The notes: a model not told the origin generated them from the sequence alone. DNA of 56,044 nucleotides from Candidatus Eisenbergiella merdigallinarum (GCA_019119355.1 DWXE01000018.1:1-56044), one strand, 5' to 3'; counted from the first letter of the stretch, positions 8,468 through 16,672 are shown. Numbers and translations: made by a program.

Positions 8468-9661
8468 TTAAAGAGAGAGATATTTCTTCAGTTCTTCCGC
8501 CTTGTCCAGCTTCTCCCAGGGGAGATCCAGATCGTGGCGTCCGAAATGGCCGTAGGCCGCAGTTTGCTTATAGATCGGGCGGCGCAGGTTCAGCATCCGG
8601 ATGATGCCCGCCGGGCGCAGATCGAAGTTTTCCCGGATCACGTCCACCAGCTTTTCATCGGAGATCTTTCCCGTGCCGAAGGTATCCACCATGATGGAAG
8701 TGGGCCGAGCCACGCCGATGGCGTAGGACAGCTGGATTTCGCACTTGTCCGCCAGACCCGCGGCCACGATGTTTTTGGCCACATAACGGGCCGCGTAAGC
8801 GGCGGAACGGTCCACCTTCGTGCAGTCCTTGCCGGAAAAGGCTCCGCCGCCGTGGCGCGCGTAGCCGCCGTAGGTATCCACGATGATCTTGCGGCCGGTG
8901 AGGCCCGCGTCGCCGTGAGGGCCGCCGATTACAAAACGGCCGGTGGGGTTGATGAAGAATTTCGTATTCTCATCGATCAGTTCCGCGGGCAGGACCGGAT
9001 CGAAAACGTGCTGTTTGATATCCGCGTGAATCCGTTCCTGCGTCACGTCCGGATCGTGCTGCGTGGAAAGGACCACCGCTTCCAGGCGCACCGGTTTGTC
9101 GTTTTCGTCATACTCCACGGAAACCTGGCTCTTGCCGTCGGGTCTCAGATAGGGAAGGGTGCCGTCCTTGCGCACCTGGGCCAGCCTGCGGGCCAGCTTG
9201 TGGGCCAGGGAAATGGGATAGGGCATATATTCTTCCGTCTCGTTGGTGGCGAAGCCGAACATCATCCCCTGGTCTCCGGCGCCGATGGCCTCGATCTCCT
9301 CGTCGGACATCCGGTTCTCCTTCGCTTCCAGGGCCTTGTCCACGCCCATGGCGATATCGGACGACTGCTCGTCGATGGAAACCATCACCGCGCAGGTGTT
9401 CCCGTCGAATCCGTATTCGGATTTGTCATAACCGATCTCCTTGACGGTCTCCCGCACGATCTTCGGGATATCCACATAAGCGTTGGTGGTAATTTCCCCG
9501 GTCACCAGCACGAATCCCGTGCAGCTGGCCGTCTCGCACGCCACGCGGCTCATGGGATCCTTTTCCATCAGCGCGTCCAGAATCGCGTCGGAAATGGCGT
9601 CGCACATTTTGTCGGGATGTCCCTCGGTTACGGATTCGGATGTAAATAATCTTTTTTCCAT
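8468..9661 (-). CDS. metK: S-adenosylmethionine synthetase
   Basis: MetK joins ATP and methionine to make SAM. The 397-residue product carries the family signatures: [20 protein letters not shown] at the N terminus, [10 protein letters not shown] (ATP/Mg site) and [20 protein letters not shown]. The ATG at 9659-9661 follows GGAGG by 5-6 nt. The frame stays open 23 codons further up but runs into the riboswitch terminator, so that extension is not coding. Expression should fall when SAM is high, through the SAM-I riboswitch at 9734-9835 and the terminator at 9689-9713. A terminator closes the single-gene unit at 8425-8457. Confidence 0.97.
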   Translation of the reverse strand: MEKRLFTSESVTEGHPDKMCDAISDAILDALMEKDPMSRVACETASCTGFVLVTGEITTNAYVDIPKIVRETVKEIGYDKSEYGFDGNTCAVMVSIDEQSSDIAMGVDKALEAKENRMSDEEIEAIGAGDQGMMFGFATNETEEYMPYPISLAHKLARRLAQVRKDGTLPYLRPDGKSQVSVEYDENDKPVRLEAVVLSTQHDPDVTQERIHADIKQHVFDPVLPAELIDENTKFFINPTGRFVIGGPHGDAGLTGRKIIVDTYGGYARHGGGAFSGKDCTKVDRSAAYAARYVAKNIVAAGLADKCEIQLSYAIGVARPTSIMVDTFGTGKISDEKLVDVIRENFDLRPAGIIRMLNLRRPIYKQTAAYGHFGRHDLDLPWEKLDKAEELKKYLSL

Positions 9662-9688
9662 GCTTCCTCCTTCATGGTCTGTTGGATG

Positions 9689-9713
9689 AAAAAAGGCCCG
9701 CGTAAGCGGACCT
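9689..9713 (-). terminator. SAM riboswitch expression-platform terminator
   Basis: On the minus strand AGGTCCGC-TTAC-GCGGGCCT is followed directly by six U residues, 28 nt before the metK ATG. It lies between aptamer and gene, as in transcriptional OFF switches: SAM binding holds P1, frees this terminator and stops transcription. Confidence 0.9.
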
Positions 9714-9733
9714 GACATCTTGATAATCAAATC

Positions 9734-9835
9734 CTCTTATTGTTCGATTGCTCGCTCAGGGAGGCACCTTCCGCCGAAAGACGGGGTTGCCGTGGCTTCA
9801 CAGATCCTATGTATCTCCACCACTCTGAATAAGAG
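9734..9835 (-). promoter_or_regulatory. SAM-I (S-box) riboswitch aptamer
   Basis: The P1 strands are CUCUUAU (minus strand, 9835-9829) and AUAAGAG (9740-9734). Between them lie the conserved S-box segments in order: AGUGGUGGAGA, GAAGCCACGGCAACC, AAGGUGCC, and the P4-like GAGCGAGC. SAM-I elements bind SAM and control methionine and SAM genes in Firmicutes; here the target is metK. Confidence 0.93.
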
Positions 9836-9897
9836 AACAACAATATTGAATTTTCTTATCTGCTACGCAACTACCATATAACAGATCCCTGCGTTTG

Positions 9898-11190
9898 TCA
9901 ACTGATTTTGAGCTTAAACTTCTGCAGCTCCCGCTCGGACTCCACCTTGTCGATCTGAGCGCCGAGTTTCTGCAGCTTCAGATGGAAATCCTCATAGCCG
10001 CGTTCGATATAGCGGATATCGTCCACCACGGAAATCCCCTCCGCAGCCAGGGCGGCGATGACCAGCGCGGCTCCCGCGCGCAGATCAGGCGCGTTGATGC
10101 TGGCGCCCGTATAGCGGGAAACGCCCTCGATGATGGCGGTGGTCCCTTCCACCTTAATGCTGGCGCCCATGCGGATGAGCTCGTCCACATAGCGGAAGCG
10201 GTTTTCAAAAATGCTCTCCGTGACGATGCTGGTGCCTTTGGACAGCCCCAGGGTCACGGCGATCTGCGGCTGCATATCCGTGGGGAATCCCGGATAGGGC
10301 AGCGTCTTGACGTGCGTGTGCCCCAGCGGTTTGGATGCCACCACGCGCACCGCGTCGTCGGACTCCCTGACCTCGCACCCGATCTCGGTCAGCTTGGCGC
10401 TGATGGACTCCAGATGCTTGGGGATCACGTTCTTCACCGTAATATCCCCCCGGGTGGCCGCCGCCGCGAACATGAACGTGCCCGCCTCGATCTGGTCGGG
10501 GATGATGGCGTATTCCGTGCGGTGAAGCCGCTCCACCCCGCGGATGCGGATCACGTCCGTGCCCGCGCCCTTGATGTTGGCCCCCATGCTGTTCAAAAAG
10601 TTGGCCAGATCCACCACGTGCGGCTCCTTCGCCGCGTTTTCGATGGTGGTCCTGCCGTCGGCCAAAACGGCCGCCATCATGATGTTGATGGTGGCTCCGA
10701 CGCTGACCACGTCCAGATAGATGTGGCTGCCCACCAGCTTCGGGGCCTCCGCCGTGATCATTCCGTGGGCGATGGAGACCGTGGCCCCCAGCGCCTTAAA
10801 TCCCTTGATATGCTGGTCGATGGCCCTGCAGCCGATATCGCAGCCGCCGGGCAGCACCACCGTAGCCTTTTTGTACTTGCCCAAAAGAGCGCCCAGGAAA
10901 TAATAGGACGCCCTGATTTTCTTCACCGAATCCCCTTCCACGGTGAGGTCGTGGATGAGGGAGGCATTGATCCTGACCGAATGCCTGTCGAGCCGTTCCA
11001 CGTGAGCGCCGATGCCTGCCATGGCCTTCAGAAGGATGTTGGTATCCCTCACGTCCGGCATATTCTCCACCAGGACGGTCTCGTCCGTCATCAGGGAAGC
11101 CGCCAGAATCGGAAGCGCCGCGTTTTTGGCTCCTCCGATTTCCACTTCTCCCACCAATGGATTGCCGCCGTTGATCGCATACTGTTCCAT
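9898..11190 (-). CDS. murA: UDP-N-acetylglucosamine 1-carboxyvinyltransferase
   Basis: MurA transfers enolpyruvate from PEP to UDP-GlcNAc, the first committed step of peptidoglycan synthesis. The 430-residue product has the EPSP-synthase-like double fold. K22-N23 in GGAKNAALPIL and the catalytic loop LPGGCDIG with a Cys at about 115 are present, so the enzyme should be fosfomycin-sensitive. The ATG at 11188-11190 fits the family N terminus (MEQYAINGGNPLVG) and has AGGGG upstream. The frame is also open to ATGs about 22-25 codons earlier, inside the transcribed leader; a longer N terminus is possible but unusual. Confidence 0.95.
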   Translation of the reverse strand: MEQYAINGGNPLVGEVEIGGAKNAALPILAASLMTDETVLVENMPDVRDTNILLKAMAGIGAHVERLDRHSVRINASLIHDLTVEGDSVKKIRASYYFLGALLGKYKKATVVLPGGCDIGCRAIDQHIKGFKALGATVSIAHGMITAEAPKLVGSHIYLDVVSVGATINIMMAAVLADGRTTIENAAKEPHVVDLANFLNSMGANIKGAGTDVIRIRGVERLHRTEYAIIPDQIEAGTFMFAAAATRGDITVKNVIPKHLESISAKLTEIGCEVRESDDAVRVVASKPLGHTHVKTLPYPGFPTDMQPQIAVTLGLSKGTSIVTESIFENRFRYVDELIRMGASIKVEGTTAIIEGVSRYTGASINAPDLRAGAALVIAALAAEGISVVDDIRYIERGYEDFHLKLQKLGAQIDKVESERELQKFKLKIS

Positions 11191-11312
11191 ATCTACCCCT
11201 GCTCTATGTAGGAAAACCCGCGCCATGCGGGAAACATGATCGGTTACATCATTCATTCTCTTCACTTTTCGGAATTTTATTCATTCCGCCCGGCAAGGCT
11301 GCCGTCTTAAGG

Positions 11313-11341
11313 GTTATAGCACATTCTCCCCGTTTTGTAAA
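11313..11341 (-). promoter_or_regulatory. murA promoter
   Basis: Minus-strand TTTACA (11336-11341) and TATAAC (11313-11318) with a 17-bp spacer lie just after the M23 peptidase stop. They give a leader of roughly 115 nt before the murA start I prefer. Confidence 0.7.
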
Positions 11342-11353
11342 TAGAAAAATGAC

Positions 11354-12931
11354 CTACTGCAGGTACTGGAAGGGATTGACGGATGCGCCGTTGATCCGCA
11401 GTTCGAAATGCAGATGGGGTCCGGTGCTGCGCCCGGTATTGCCGCTGAGGGCGATTTTTTCCCCCTGCTCCACCTTCTCGCCGACGGACACCAGCACCCG
11501 GCTCAGGTGCCCGTAGCGCGTCTCCCTTCCGCCTTCGTGCTGGATATAGACCACATAGCCGTAGCCGCTGGCCCAGCCGGCCCGGGTCACGGTCCCGCCG
11601 CAGGACGCCATGACTGCCGTGCCCGTGGGCGTGGCCCAGTCCACGCCCTGATGATTGGTGGAAGCTCCCTTCGTGGGCGCGCTCCGGCGCCCGTAGCTGG
11701 AGGAAAGCCTTCCTCCGGAAATGGGTTTGATAAAGGTGGGAGGCACTTTGGTCCCGCGCTCGACGACCTTGGGCACTGCCTCGTACACCACCTCTTCCTT
11801 CACCACTTCCTCCGACAGTTCGGTATCGTTTCTGTAAGTCACCACCGAGGCGGCCTTCCGGAAGCCCGCCGAAGGCTGCTGGCGCACCTCGGACTTCGTG
11901 GTGTACCAGCTGTCGTTGTCGATGTATTCCACTTCAGCGTCATAGCTGTCTTCCGTATAAATCCGTTCCTGATGGATCACAGAAAGCTCCGGTTCCGGCA
12001 CCGTGATGATCAGCTCGTCCCCGGTGCGGATGGTGGAATTTTCATCGTCCAGAGAGGGGTTGATGGCGATCAGGTCATCTATGGACAGACCCCTGTCCTC
12101 GGCGATCTGGGACAGCGTATCCCCGGCCTGCACTTCGTAGATCTGTTCCTTCTGCTGATCCGCCGTCACCTGGGACACGGCGTCTTCCAGAGAGGTGATT
12201 TCGCTCTCCGGCAAATAGGCGTCCACGATCTCCACCGCGTCGCCGAATTCGATTCCCACCAGGCCGTAATCCAGGCTCGCGAAGTCCTGCATGGCGACGT
12301 CCGGCTCCACTTCCACGAACAGCTCGTCGAAAAAGGCTTCCACGCCCGCGCCCTCCCCGGCCGCCCGCAGGTTCTTTTCCCCTTCTTCCCTCCGGACGAT
12401 GGACGTGGTGAGCACGTTGAGCTCCCGGTCGGGATCCACCACCAGCTCCACCCGGTATTCGCCCTCCGTATCATAGCGCTCCAGAACGGCCTGAAGCAGG
12501 GAAAGCACGTCCTGGCTGCTGCCGAGATTCACGGTATATTCGTTGATCTTGATGGTATAGGCGTGCTGGAGCGTTTCCTGCACGCTGCTCTGCATGATGG
12601 AGAAAACGGCGTCCTCCAGCTTCTGCCTGCCGTCCACCTGCCCGAACAGAACTTCTTTCCCCTCCGCCGTCACTTCCGCAGGGATATAGACCAGTTCCCC
12701 ATCCTCCGAGGCCAGCTTCCTGCGCGCGTCCGCGATCAGCCCGTCCACGAGATCCACGTCCCCGCAGCTTCCCACGGGCTGCCCGTTTAAGCTGACCTCG
12801 AACCAGTTTTCCCCTTCGCTCTCAAACGCCGGAAAAACGGGCGCAAAAAACAGTGCCAGAAAGAGGATGGCACAGGTGCAAAACAGCCATGTAACTTTTA
12901 TGGTCTTCCAATATTTCGTACGATTCTTCAT
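11354..12931 (-). CDS. LysM-G5-M23 peptidoglycan endopeptidase
   Basis: A 525-residue membrane-anchored cell-wall peptidase. A short basic N terminus and one hydrophobic segment (about residues 10-30) anchor it outward. A long beta-rich region follows, then a LysM motif at about 264-310 (YEVQAGDTLSQIAEDRG), a G5-type domain at about 315-395, and a C-terminal M23 domain from about 420. Zinc ligands are visible in NHQGVD and in HLHFEL, with YGHLS between. M23 enzymes cut peptide cross-bridges; LysM and G5 bind glycan. The ATG at 12929-12931 overlaps the flavin-reductase stop (ATGA) and has AGGAAG before it. Confidence 0.92.
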   Translation of the reverse strand: MKNRTKYWKTIKVTWLFCTCAILFLALFFAPVFPAFESEGENWFEVSLNGQPVGSCGDVDLVDGLIADARRKLASEDGELVYIPAEVTAEGKEVLFGQVDGRQKLEDAVFSIMQSSVQETLQHAYTIKINEYTVNLGSSQDVLSLLQAVLERYDTEGEYRVELVVDPDRELNVLTTSIVRREEGEKNLRAAGEGAGVEAFFDELFVEVEPDVAMQDFASLDYGLVGIEFGDAVEIVDAYLPESEITSLEDAVSQVTADQQKEQIYEVQAGDTLSQIAEDRGLSIDDLIAINPSLDDENSTIRTGDELIITVPEPELSVIHQERIYTEDSYDAEVEYIDNDSWYTTKSEVRQQPSAGFRKAASVVTYRNDTELSEEVVKEEVVYEAVPKVVERGTKVPPTFIKPISGGRLSSSYGRRSAPTKGASTNHQGVDWATPTGTAVMASCGGTVTRAGWASGYGYVVYIQHEGGRETRYGHLSRVLVSVGEKVEQGEKIALSGNTGRSTGPHLHFELRINGASVNPFQYLQ

Positions 12932-13515
12932 TTCTTCCTGCCGCTTTTCTTCTTCGCTTTGGCTACGCTGTAACCGAACCGGCCGATGGCCTTCCCCAGT
13001 TCGTAATACATGCCGTGGGAATATACGATGGGATCCGCCCACTCCAGATGGAACCGGTTGTCCTGATCCAGATATTTCTCATCCACGCTCACGGAAACCA
13101 CTTCGGCCACGTACATGGTATGGCTACCCAGGGGAAGGGTCTGCTTCACCCTGCACTCCAGGCAGACCGGGCTCTGGGCGATGAGGGGCGCGCAGACCCG
13201 TGCTGCGGGCAGAGGGGTCAGGCCCGCCGCCTCGAACTTGTCCAGGTCCCGTCCGCTCTTCACCCCGCACAGGTCCGTAGCCCGCGCCAGGCTCCTGGTT
13301 GTCAGATTGATGACGAATTCCCCGGTCTCCTCGATGCAGTGCCAGGAATGACGCTGGGGACGAACCGAAATGGAAACCATTGGCGGATCGCTGCACACCG
13401 TGCCCGTCCAGGCCACGGTGAACACGTTGGGCTTCCCTTCCCGATCCGCCACGGTGACCAAAACGGCGGGCAAAGGATAGAGCATGTTGCCCGGCCGCCA
13501 CTGCGAGCGCCCCAT
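12928..13515 (-). CDS. Flavin reductase-like FMN-binding protein
   Basis: A 195-residue protein of the flavin-reductase-like split-barrel family, which reduce or bind free FMN and often serve as electron donors. The opening GNMLYPLPAVLVTV, the DPPMVSISVRPQRHSW stretch and the FVINL segment are typical. It ends in a basic tail (KAKKKSGRKK). Translation looks coupled on both sides: its ATG shares one base with the upstream stop (TGATG) and its stop overlaps the next start (ATGA). Physiological substrate unknown; its place between a coiled-coil protein and a wall peptidase gives no clear hint. Confidence 0.88.
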   Translation of the reverse strand: MGRSQWRPGNMLYPLPAVLVTVADREGKPNVFTVAWTGTVCSDPPMVSISVRPQRHSWHCIEETGEFVINLTTRSLARATDLCGVKSGRDLDKFEAAGLTPLPAARVCAPLIAQSPVCLECRVKQTLPLGSHTMYVAEVVSVSVDEKYLDQDNRFHLEWADPIVYSHGMYYELGKAIGRFGYSVAKAKKKSGRKK

Positions 13516-14201
13516 CAGAACACCCCCGCGATCTGGCAGACCAGGAGGGCGATATTGGTCGCCGCCGCCAGAAGGGTAACGATCATCAGGGGCTTTAACC
13601 CCTTGTTCTGCTTCTGCAGCGTTTCGTTCTGCGCTGCCAGCTCGTCTTTCTGCGCCGCCATGGCCTCGGTCTGCTTTTTCACCTCGTCCACCACCACCGC
13701 CTGCACGTTCCGGTAGACCTTCACGTTCTCCCGGTGGGTAAAATCGTCCGACTGCTTCATCAGATCCTTCACCGATTCCATATGCTCCAGAATCGCCCGC
13801 TCGATCTTCTCCACGGCCGCCGCGGTCTCCAGATTCTTCTCCTGGGCCGCCGCGATCTGGGACAGGGCGGCTTCCGCGCTGCCCTTCAGACGGATCATGC
13901 ACTCCTGCGCCGTGCGGTTCAGGTTTTCTTCGCCCGCGTCAGTCATCCGGCTCAGATTGCTGGTCCCGGTTTCGATAATCCGGCGCAGCCCGCCCGCGCT
14001 CTCCGCGGTCACCTTCTGAATCCCGTCCAGGCTCTGCTCCGCCAGCTTCTGCATCCCCGCCGCGCTCTTGTCCGTATAGCGCTGGATCGCGTCCAGCGTC
14101 TCCACGTTTTTCAGCGTCACCTGCCGCATTTCCCGCAGATACCCTTCATATTCCACCAGGGAATCCCTGAGTTTCTTCGTTTCCAGATCGTCCATCCTCA
14201 T
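13515..14201 (-). CDS. Tail-anchored coiled-coil protein, unknown
   Basis: A 228-residue protein with no family I recognise. Residues about 5-195 are almost entirely predicted helix rich in Gln, Glu, Ala and Lys, in the style of chemoreceptor signalling or filament-like coiled coils. A single hydrophobic helix at the extreme C terminus (LMIVTLLAAATNIALLVCQIAGVF region) follows KGLKP. No signal peptide is seen, so a cytoplasmic rod anchored by its tail is the simplest reading. It is the first gene of the trio ending with the M23 peptidase. Start is uncertain between codons 1 and 3 (MRMDD). Confidence 0.75.
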   Translation of the reverse strand: MRMDDLETKKLRDSLVEYEGYLREMRQVTLKNVETLDAIQRYTDKSAAGMQKLAEQSLDGIQKVTAESAGGLRRIIETGTSNLSRMTDAGEENLNRTAQECMIRLKGSAEAALSQIAAAQEKNLETAAAVEKIERAILEHMESVKDLMKQSDDFTHRENVKVYRNVQAVVVDEVKKQTEAMAAQKDELAAQNETLQKQNKGLKPLMIVTLLAAATNIALLVCQIAGVF

Positions 14202-14251
14202 CCCGTGTACCCCGACTCCTTCTTCGCGTCCCGTTTCTTCAGATTCGATTT

Positions 14252-14280
14252 ATTTTAACATTATTGAGATGCGGATACAA
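14252..14280 (-). promoter_or_regulatory. Promoter of the coiled-coil/flavin reductase/M23 operon
   Basis: Minus-strand TTGTAT (14275-14280) and TAAAAT (14252-14257), 17 bp apart, about 45 nt before the first gene. Confidence 0.65.
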
Positions 14281-14480
14281 GCCCGCGCTTTGTCCGCCGG
14301 GCCGCATCCTTGTGTAGTTTGCACTATTTTCAACAGGATTTATTCTTCATTTTGTAGATATTAACTATATGTTCATATGGAGTTCATCATTTGTTCACAA
14401 TTTGCTGGTATAGTTTTTTTATCGGAAGAAAACATATGCAGTGCATATGCGCTGCATATACAGATAATTTTTTCATAATA
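14281..14480. other. AT-rich intergenic stretch with GCATAT cluster
   Basis: No gene seen. Around 14434-14459 lies a symmetric cluster, ATATGCAG...CTGCATAT, with a central GCATATGC palindrome, so GCATAT/ATATGC occurs three times within 26 bp. Just before it are GTTCAT/GTTCAC repeats (14370-14400). These look like protein-binding sites, but neither flanking gene starts here in the right direction, so no function is assigned. Confidence 0.4.
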
Positions 14481-14506
14481 GCCCAGGAGCCGAAAGGTTC
14501 CTGGGC
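14481..14506 (-). terminator. Hairpin after MFS gene
   Basis: GCCCAGGAGCC-gaaa-GGTTCCTGGGC gives an 11-bp stem (one wobble) 10 bp past the MFS stop. The minus-strand run after it is only UAUUAUG, so termination would be weak. Confidence 0.55.
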
Positions 14507-14516
14507 ACTCCTCATT

Positions 14517-15629
14517 TCAGAGGGAAAACAGCGCCCCCATCAACGGCGACAGCGCGATCATAATCAGGGAAAAACAAAGGGAAGAGATGGAAATCAGCGT
14601 GGACCGCTGCCCGGAGGGGACCATCCCGTTGAGCGCCGCGTCCGTCCGCACCTCCAGAAAATCGTCCAGCGCGGCGGCCGAGAATCCGGCAAGGATCATG
14701 GCCGGCGGCCATCCCGTCAGGGAAACGGCCAGGCAGGCGCAGACCCCGGCGGCGCAGATCAGAAACGTCCTTTCGAAGCTCAGGCTCCGGATCCGGATCA
14801 CCAGAGCCGCTCCCACGGCTCCTCCCATCCCCATCCCGAACAGGGCGGGCCCCAGGGCGGTCTCCGGCAACCCCCGCTGCAGGAGCTTCGCCTGCAGGAA
14901 AAACAGCAGCAGCGTCGCCACCGCCCCTACGCCCGCATTCTGGAAAATCACCTTCACGGCTTTTTTGTTTCCCCGAAGGAAGCGCAGGCTCTCTTTCAGG
15001 CAGGACAGCGCCCTGGCTCCGGCATTCGGACCCCTTCTGCCTTCTTCCCCGGCGGTCCGGGCCGCCTGCAGTCCGCCCGTTTCCCGCAGGCTCAGAGCGA
15101 CGGCCAGGCCGCAGGTTCCGAGAACCGCGTCCGCCAGGTACGCCTTCCGGTATCCCAGAAACAGGGCCAGCCCGGCGCACAGGGTGGCCGCGGCGCTCCC
15201 GGTTCTGAAGATCACCGTGTCCGCGGCGCAGTAGCGGTCGTACTCCCTTTCCCTTCCCGCCGCCTGCAGGCTCTCGTAGGCCAGGGCTTCCCGGGCTCCG
15301 GAATCGAAATTATAGCCCAGCGCGGAAAAGACCATGGCGGGCAAAACCCCGGCCATGGAATCCGAAACGATCATCAGCAGGGCGGACAGGACGGCCATAG
15401 CCCTGCCCCAGGCGAGCGCCCGCTTCCTGCCGAAGGCGTCGGCGATGATCCCGGAGGGAAGCTCGAACAGCAGGCTGGTCATATGAAAGACGCTTTCCGC
15501 CAGTCCGATCTGAACCAGGGAAAAGCCTCTGGCGGCCAGAAGCGCCACCCAGGACGCGCCGGCCAGACCAAAGGACATCAATGCGGTGTGAACATACAGC
15601 TTTCCGATTTGTTTTCTGATTTTGAGCAT
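14517..15629 (-). CDS. MFS transporter, probable drug efflux pump
   Basis: A 370-residue major-facilitator protein with about 11-12 hydrophobic segments. The loop after helix 2 shows the MFS signature as LPSGIIADAFGRKRAL, and a second GRKxR-like basic loop is absent, as is common. The length is at the short end of the family. The ATG (15627-15629) follows a seven-U run that belongs to a strong terminator, and the GGGAG ribosome site lies in that terminator's 3' arm. With a leader peptide and antiterminator upstream, the gene appears to be switched by ribosome stalling, as seen for antibiotic-resistance genes. The drug-efflux role is inferred mainly from this architecture; the substrate is unknown. 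Confidence 0.85.
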   Translation of the reverse strand: MLKIRKQIGKLYVHTALMSFGLAGASWVALLAARGFSLVQIGLAESVFHMTSLLFELPSGIIADAFGRKRALAWGRAMAVLSALLMIVSDSMAGVLPAMVFSALGYNFDSGAREALAYESLQAAGREREYDRYCAADTVIFRTGSAAATLCAGLALFLGYRKAYLADAVLGTCGLAVALSLRETGGLQAARTAGEEGRRGPNAGARALSCLKESLRFLRGNKKAVKVIFQNAGVGAVATLLLFFLQAKLLQRGLPETALGPALFGMGMGGAVGAALVIRIRSLSFERTFLICAAGVCACLAVSLTGWPPAMILAGFSAAALDDFLEVRTDAALNGMVPSGQRSTLISISSLCFSLIMIALSPLMGALFSL

Positions 15630-15676
15630 AAAAAAACTCCCTTTCTGTCATTTTTCGTTCAAAAATGGAAAGGGAG
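15630..15676 (-). terminator. Attenuator terminator before the MFS start
   Basis: On the minus strand CTCCCTTTC and GAAAGGGAG (9 bp), then CATTTTT and AAAAATG (7 bp), form one stem with a 3-nt bulge and loop GAACG. Seven U residues follow and the MFS AUG comes next. It lies 23 nt after the leader-peptide stop. It also buries the MFS ribosome site. Confidence 0.85.
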
Positions 15677-15699
15677 ACAGCGCGTCCGTTCCGGCCGGT

Positions 15700-15807
15700 T
15701 CAACCGCCCAAAAAAGCGTCCCGACGCCGGAAAAAGGGCGCACGATCCCCCTGAAAACGAAAAATGCCGCATTTTTCAAGGGATATGTTGCCGCTTTTCC
15801 ACAACAT
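15700..15807 (-). CDS. Leader peptide upstream of MFS transporter
   Basis: A 35-codon reading frame (MLWKSGNISLEKCGIFRF...) with AAGGAG seven nt before its ATG (15805-15807), placed between a strong promoter and the attenuator terminator. Codons 11-18 (GAA AAA TGC GGC ATT TTT CGT TTT) encode both arms of the small leader hairpin and the antiterminator strand. A ribosome paused near codons 5-10 would cover one arm and free the other. I infer a regulatory peptide whose translation, not its product, matters. It may extend to an in-frame ATG at 15841-15843, but that is almost at the predicted transcript start. Confidence 0.7.
   Translation of the reverse strand: MLWKSGNISLEKCGIFRFQGDRAPFFRRRDAFLGG
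15756..15777 (-). promoter_or_regulatory. Antiterminator strand and competing leader hairpin
   Basis: Minus-strand CATTTTTCGTT (15766-15756) is exactly complementary over 11 nt to AACGAAAAATG (15659-15649) in the loop and 3' arm of the MFS terminator. The same strand can instead pair locally, GAAAAATG-CGG-CATTTTTC (15777-15759). The two pairings are mutually exclusive, the layout of a transcription attenuator. Confidence 0.75.
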
Positions 15808-15852
15808 GAGGGCGCTCCTTTCCGCCGCCGTTTCGGCGCGCATTTTTTGTTT

Positions 15853-15881
15853 ATTATAGGACGGCCGAAGGCGCAAGTCAA
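15853..15881 (-). promoter_or_regulatory. Promoter of the MFS attenuator leader
   Basis: Minus-strand TTGACT (15876-15881), 17-bp spacer, TATAAT (15853-15858): near-consensus sigma-A. The transcript would start about 15846, giving a leader of roughly 215 nt before the MFS AUG. A CGCCG-aaa-CGGCG hairpin (15826-15838) lies near the 5' end. Confidence 0.85.
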
Positions 15882-15956
15882 GATGGGAGCGCACAAAGGA
15901 ACTCCCCTTTGAATCAGCGACCGTTTCGGTATCATCAATGCAATCTCAACTGTAGC

Positions 15957-15998
15957 AAAAAAACTCCATGCGAAAGACTTCTCAATCGCATAGAGTTT
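15957..15998 (-). terminator. Terminator of the alarmone synthetase gene
   Basis: Minus-strand AAACTCTATGCGA pairs with TCGCATGGAGTTT through one G-U wobble; seven U residues complete it. On the plus strand the wobble becomes a mismatch, so it acts best on the minus strand. It lies 27 bp past the gene stop. Confidence 0.85.
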
Positions 15999-16024
15999 TC
16001 CATTCTCCATTGACCCGGCTTAAC

Positions 16025-16672
16025 TCACATTTTTTCTTTTCCGGCGCTCAGCGCCTTGATCTCCTCGTTCAGATGCTGCATCCGGCTGTCCAGGTCGGAC
16101 ACCATGTGGGAACACTCCACCAGCTCCCGCTTGACGTGATCCGGTGCGTTGCCTTCGAACTTATAATTGATCTTGTGTTCCAGGCTCGCCCAGAAATCCA
16201 TGGCCACGGTCCGGATCTGGATCTCCACCTTCACGTCCACCGTGCGGTCGGAGAGGAAAACGGGAACCGTCACCAGCATGTGATAGCTCTTGTATCCGCT
16301 GGGCTTGGGCACGCGGATATAGTCTTTCACCGCGATGACATGGATATCGTTTTGCAGCCGGATCATCTCCGCGATCCGGTAAATATCGGAAGTGAAGGAG
16401 CAGATGACGCGGATCCCGGCGATATCGTTGACGTACTTCACCATGTTCTCGATGGTGGATTCGTTTCCGTGCCGCTTCAGCTTCTTGACGATGCTTTCGG
16501 ACGTCTTGATCCGGGATTTGATATGCTCAATCGGGTTATACTGATGTACATGCTGAAATTCATCGTTGAGTATTTCCAGTTTGGTGTTGATCTGCTTGAG
16601 CGCAGCGTTGTAGACGAGAGTGACCTCCTGCCATGTTTCGATCTGGTTCTCTGCATCCAAAAGAAATTCCAT
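16025..16672 (-). CDS. Small alarmone synthetase (GTP pyrophosphokinase)
   Basis: A 215-residue single-domain (p)ppGpp synthetase of the RelP/RelQ size, making alarmone from ATP and GDP/GTP. Key segments are GIRVICSFTSDIYRIAEMI, RVPKPSGYKSYHM (the substrate loop with Lys and Tyr) and VEIQIRTVAMDFWASLEHKI with the catalytic Glu. No hydrolase, TGS or ACT domain is present, so it should only synthesise. I start it at the ATG at 16670-16672 (MEFLLDAENQ) with GCAGG upstream; the 36 codons before it are hydrophobic and overlap the promoter. Single-gene unit with its own promoter and terminator. Confidence 0.93.
   Translation of the reverse strand: MEFLLDAENQIETWQEVTLVYNAALKQINTKLEILNDEFQHVHQYNPIEHIKSRIKTSESIVKKLKRHGNESTIENMVKYVNDIAGIRVICSFTSDIYRIAEMIRLQNDIHVIAVKDYIRVPKPSGYKSYHMLVTVPVFLSDRTVDVKVEIQIRTVAMDFWASLEHKINYKFEGNAPDHVKRELVECSHMVSDLDSRMQHLNEEIKALSAGKEKM

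Noticed and set aside
15648..16010. 120-codon minus-strand frame upstream of the MFS gene
   Set aside because: Begins inside the alarmone-synthetase terminator, crosses the MFS promoter and has no ribosome site; the shorter 35-codon frame fits the signals better.
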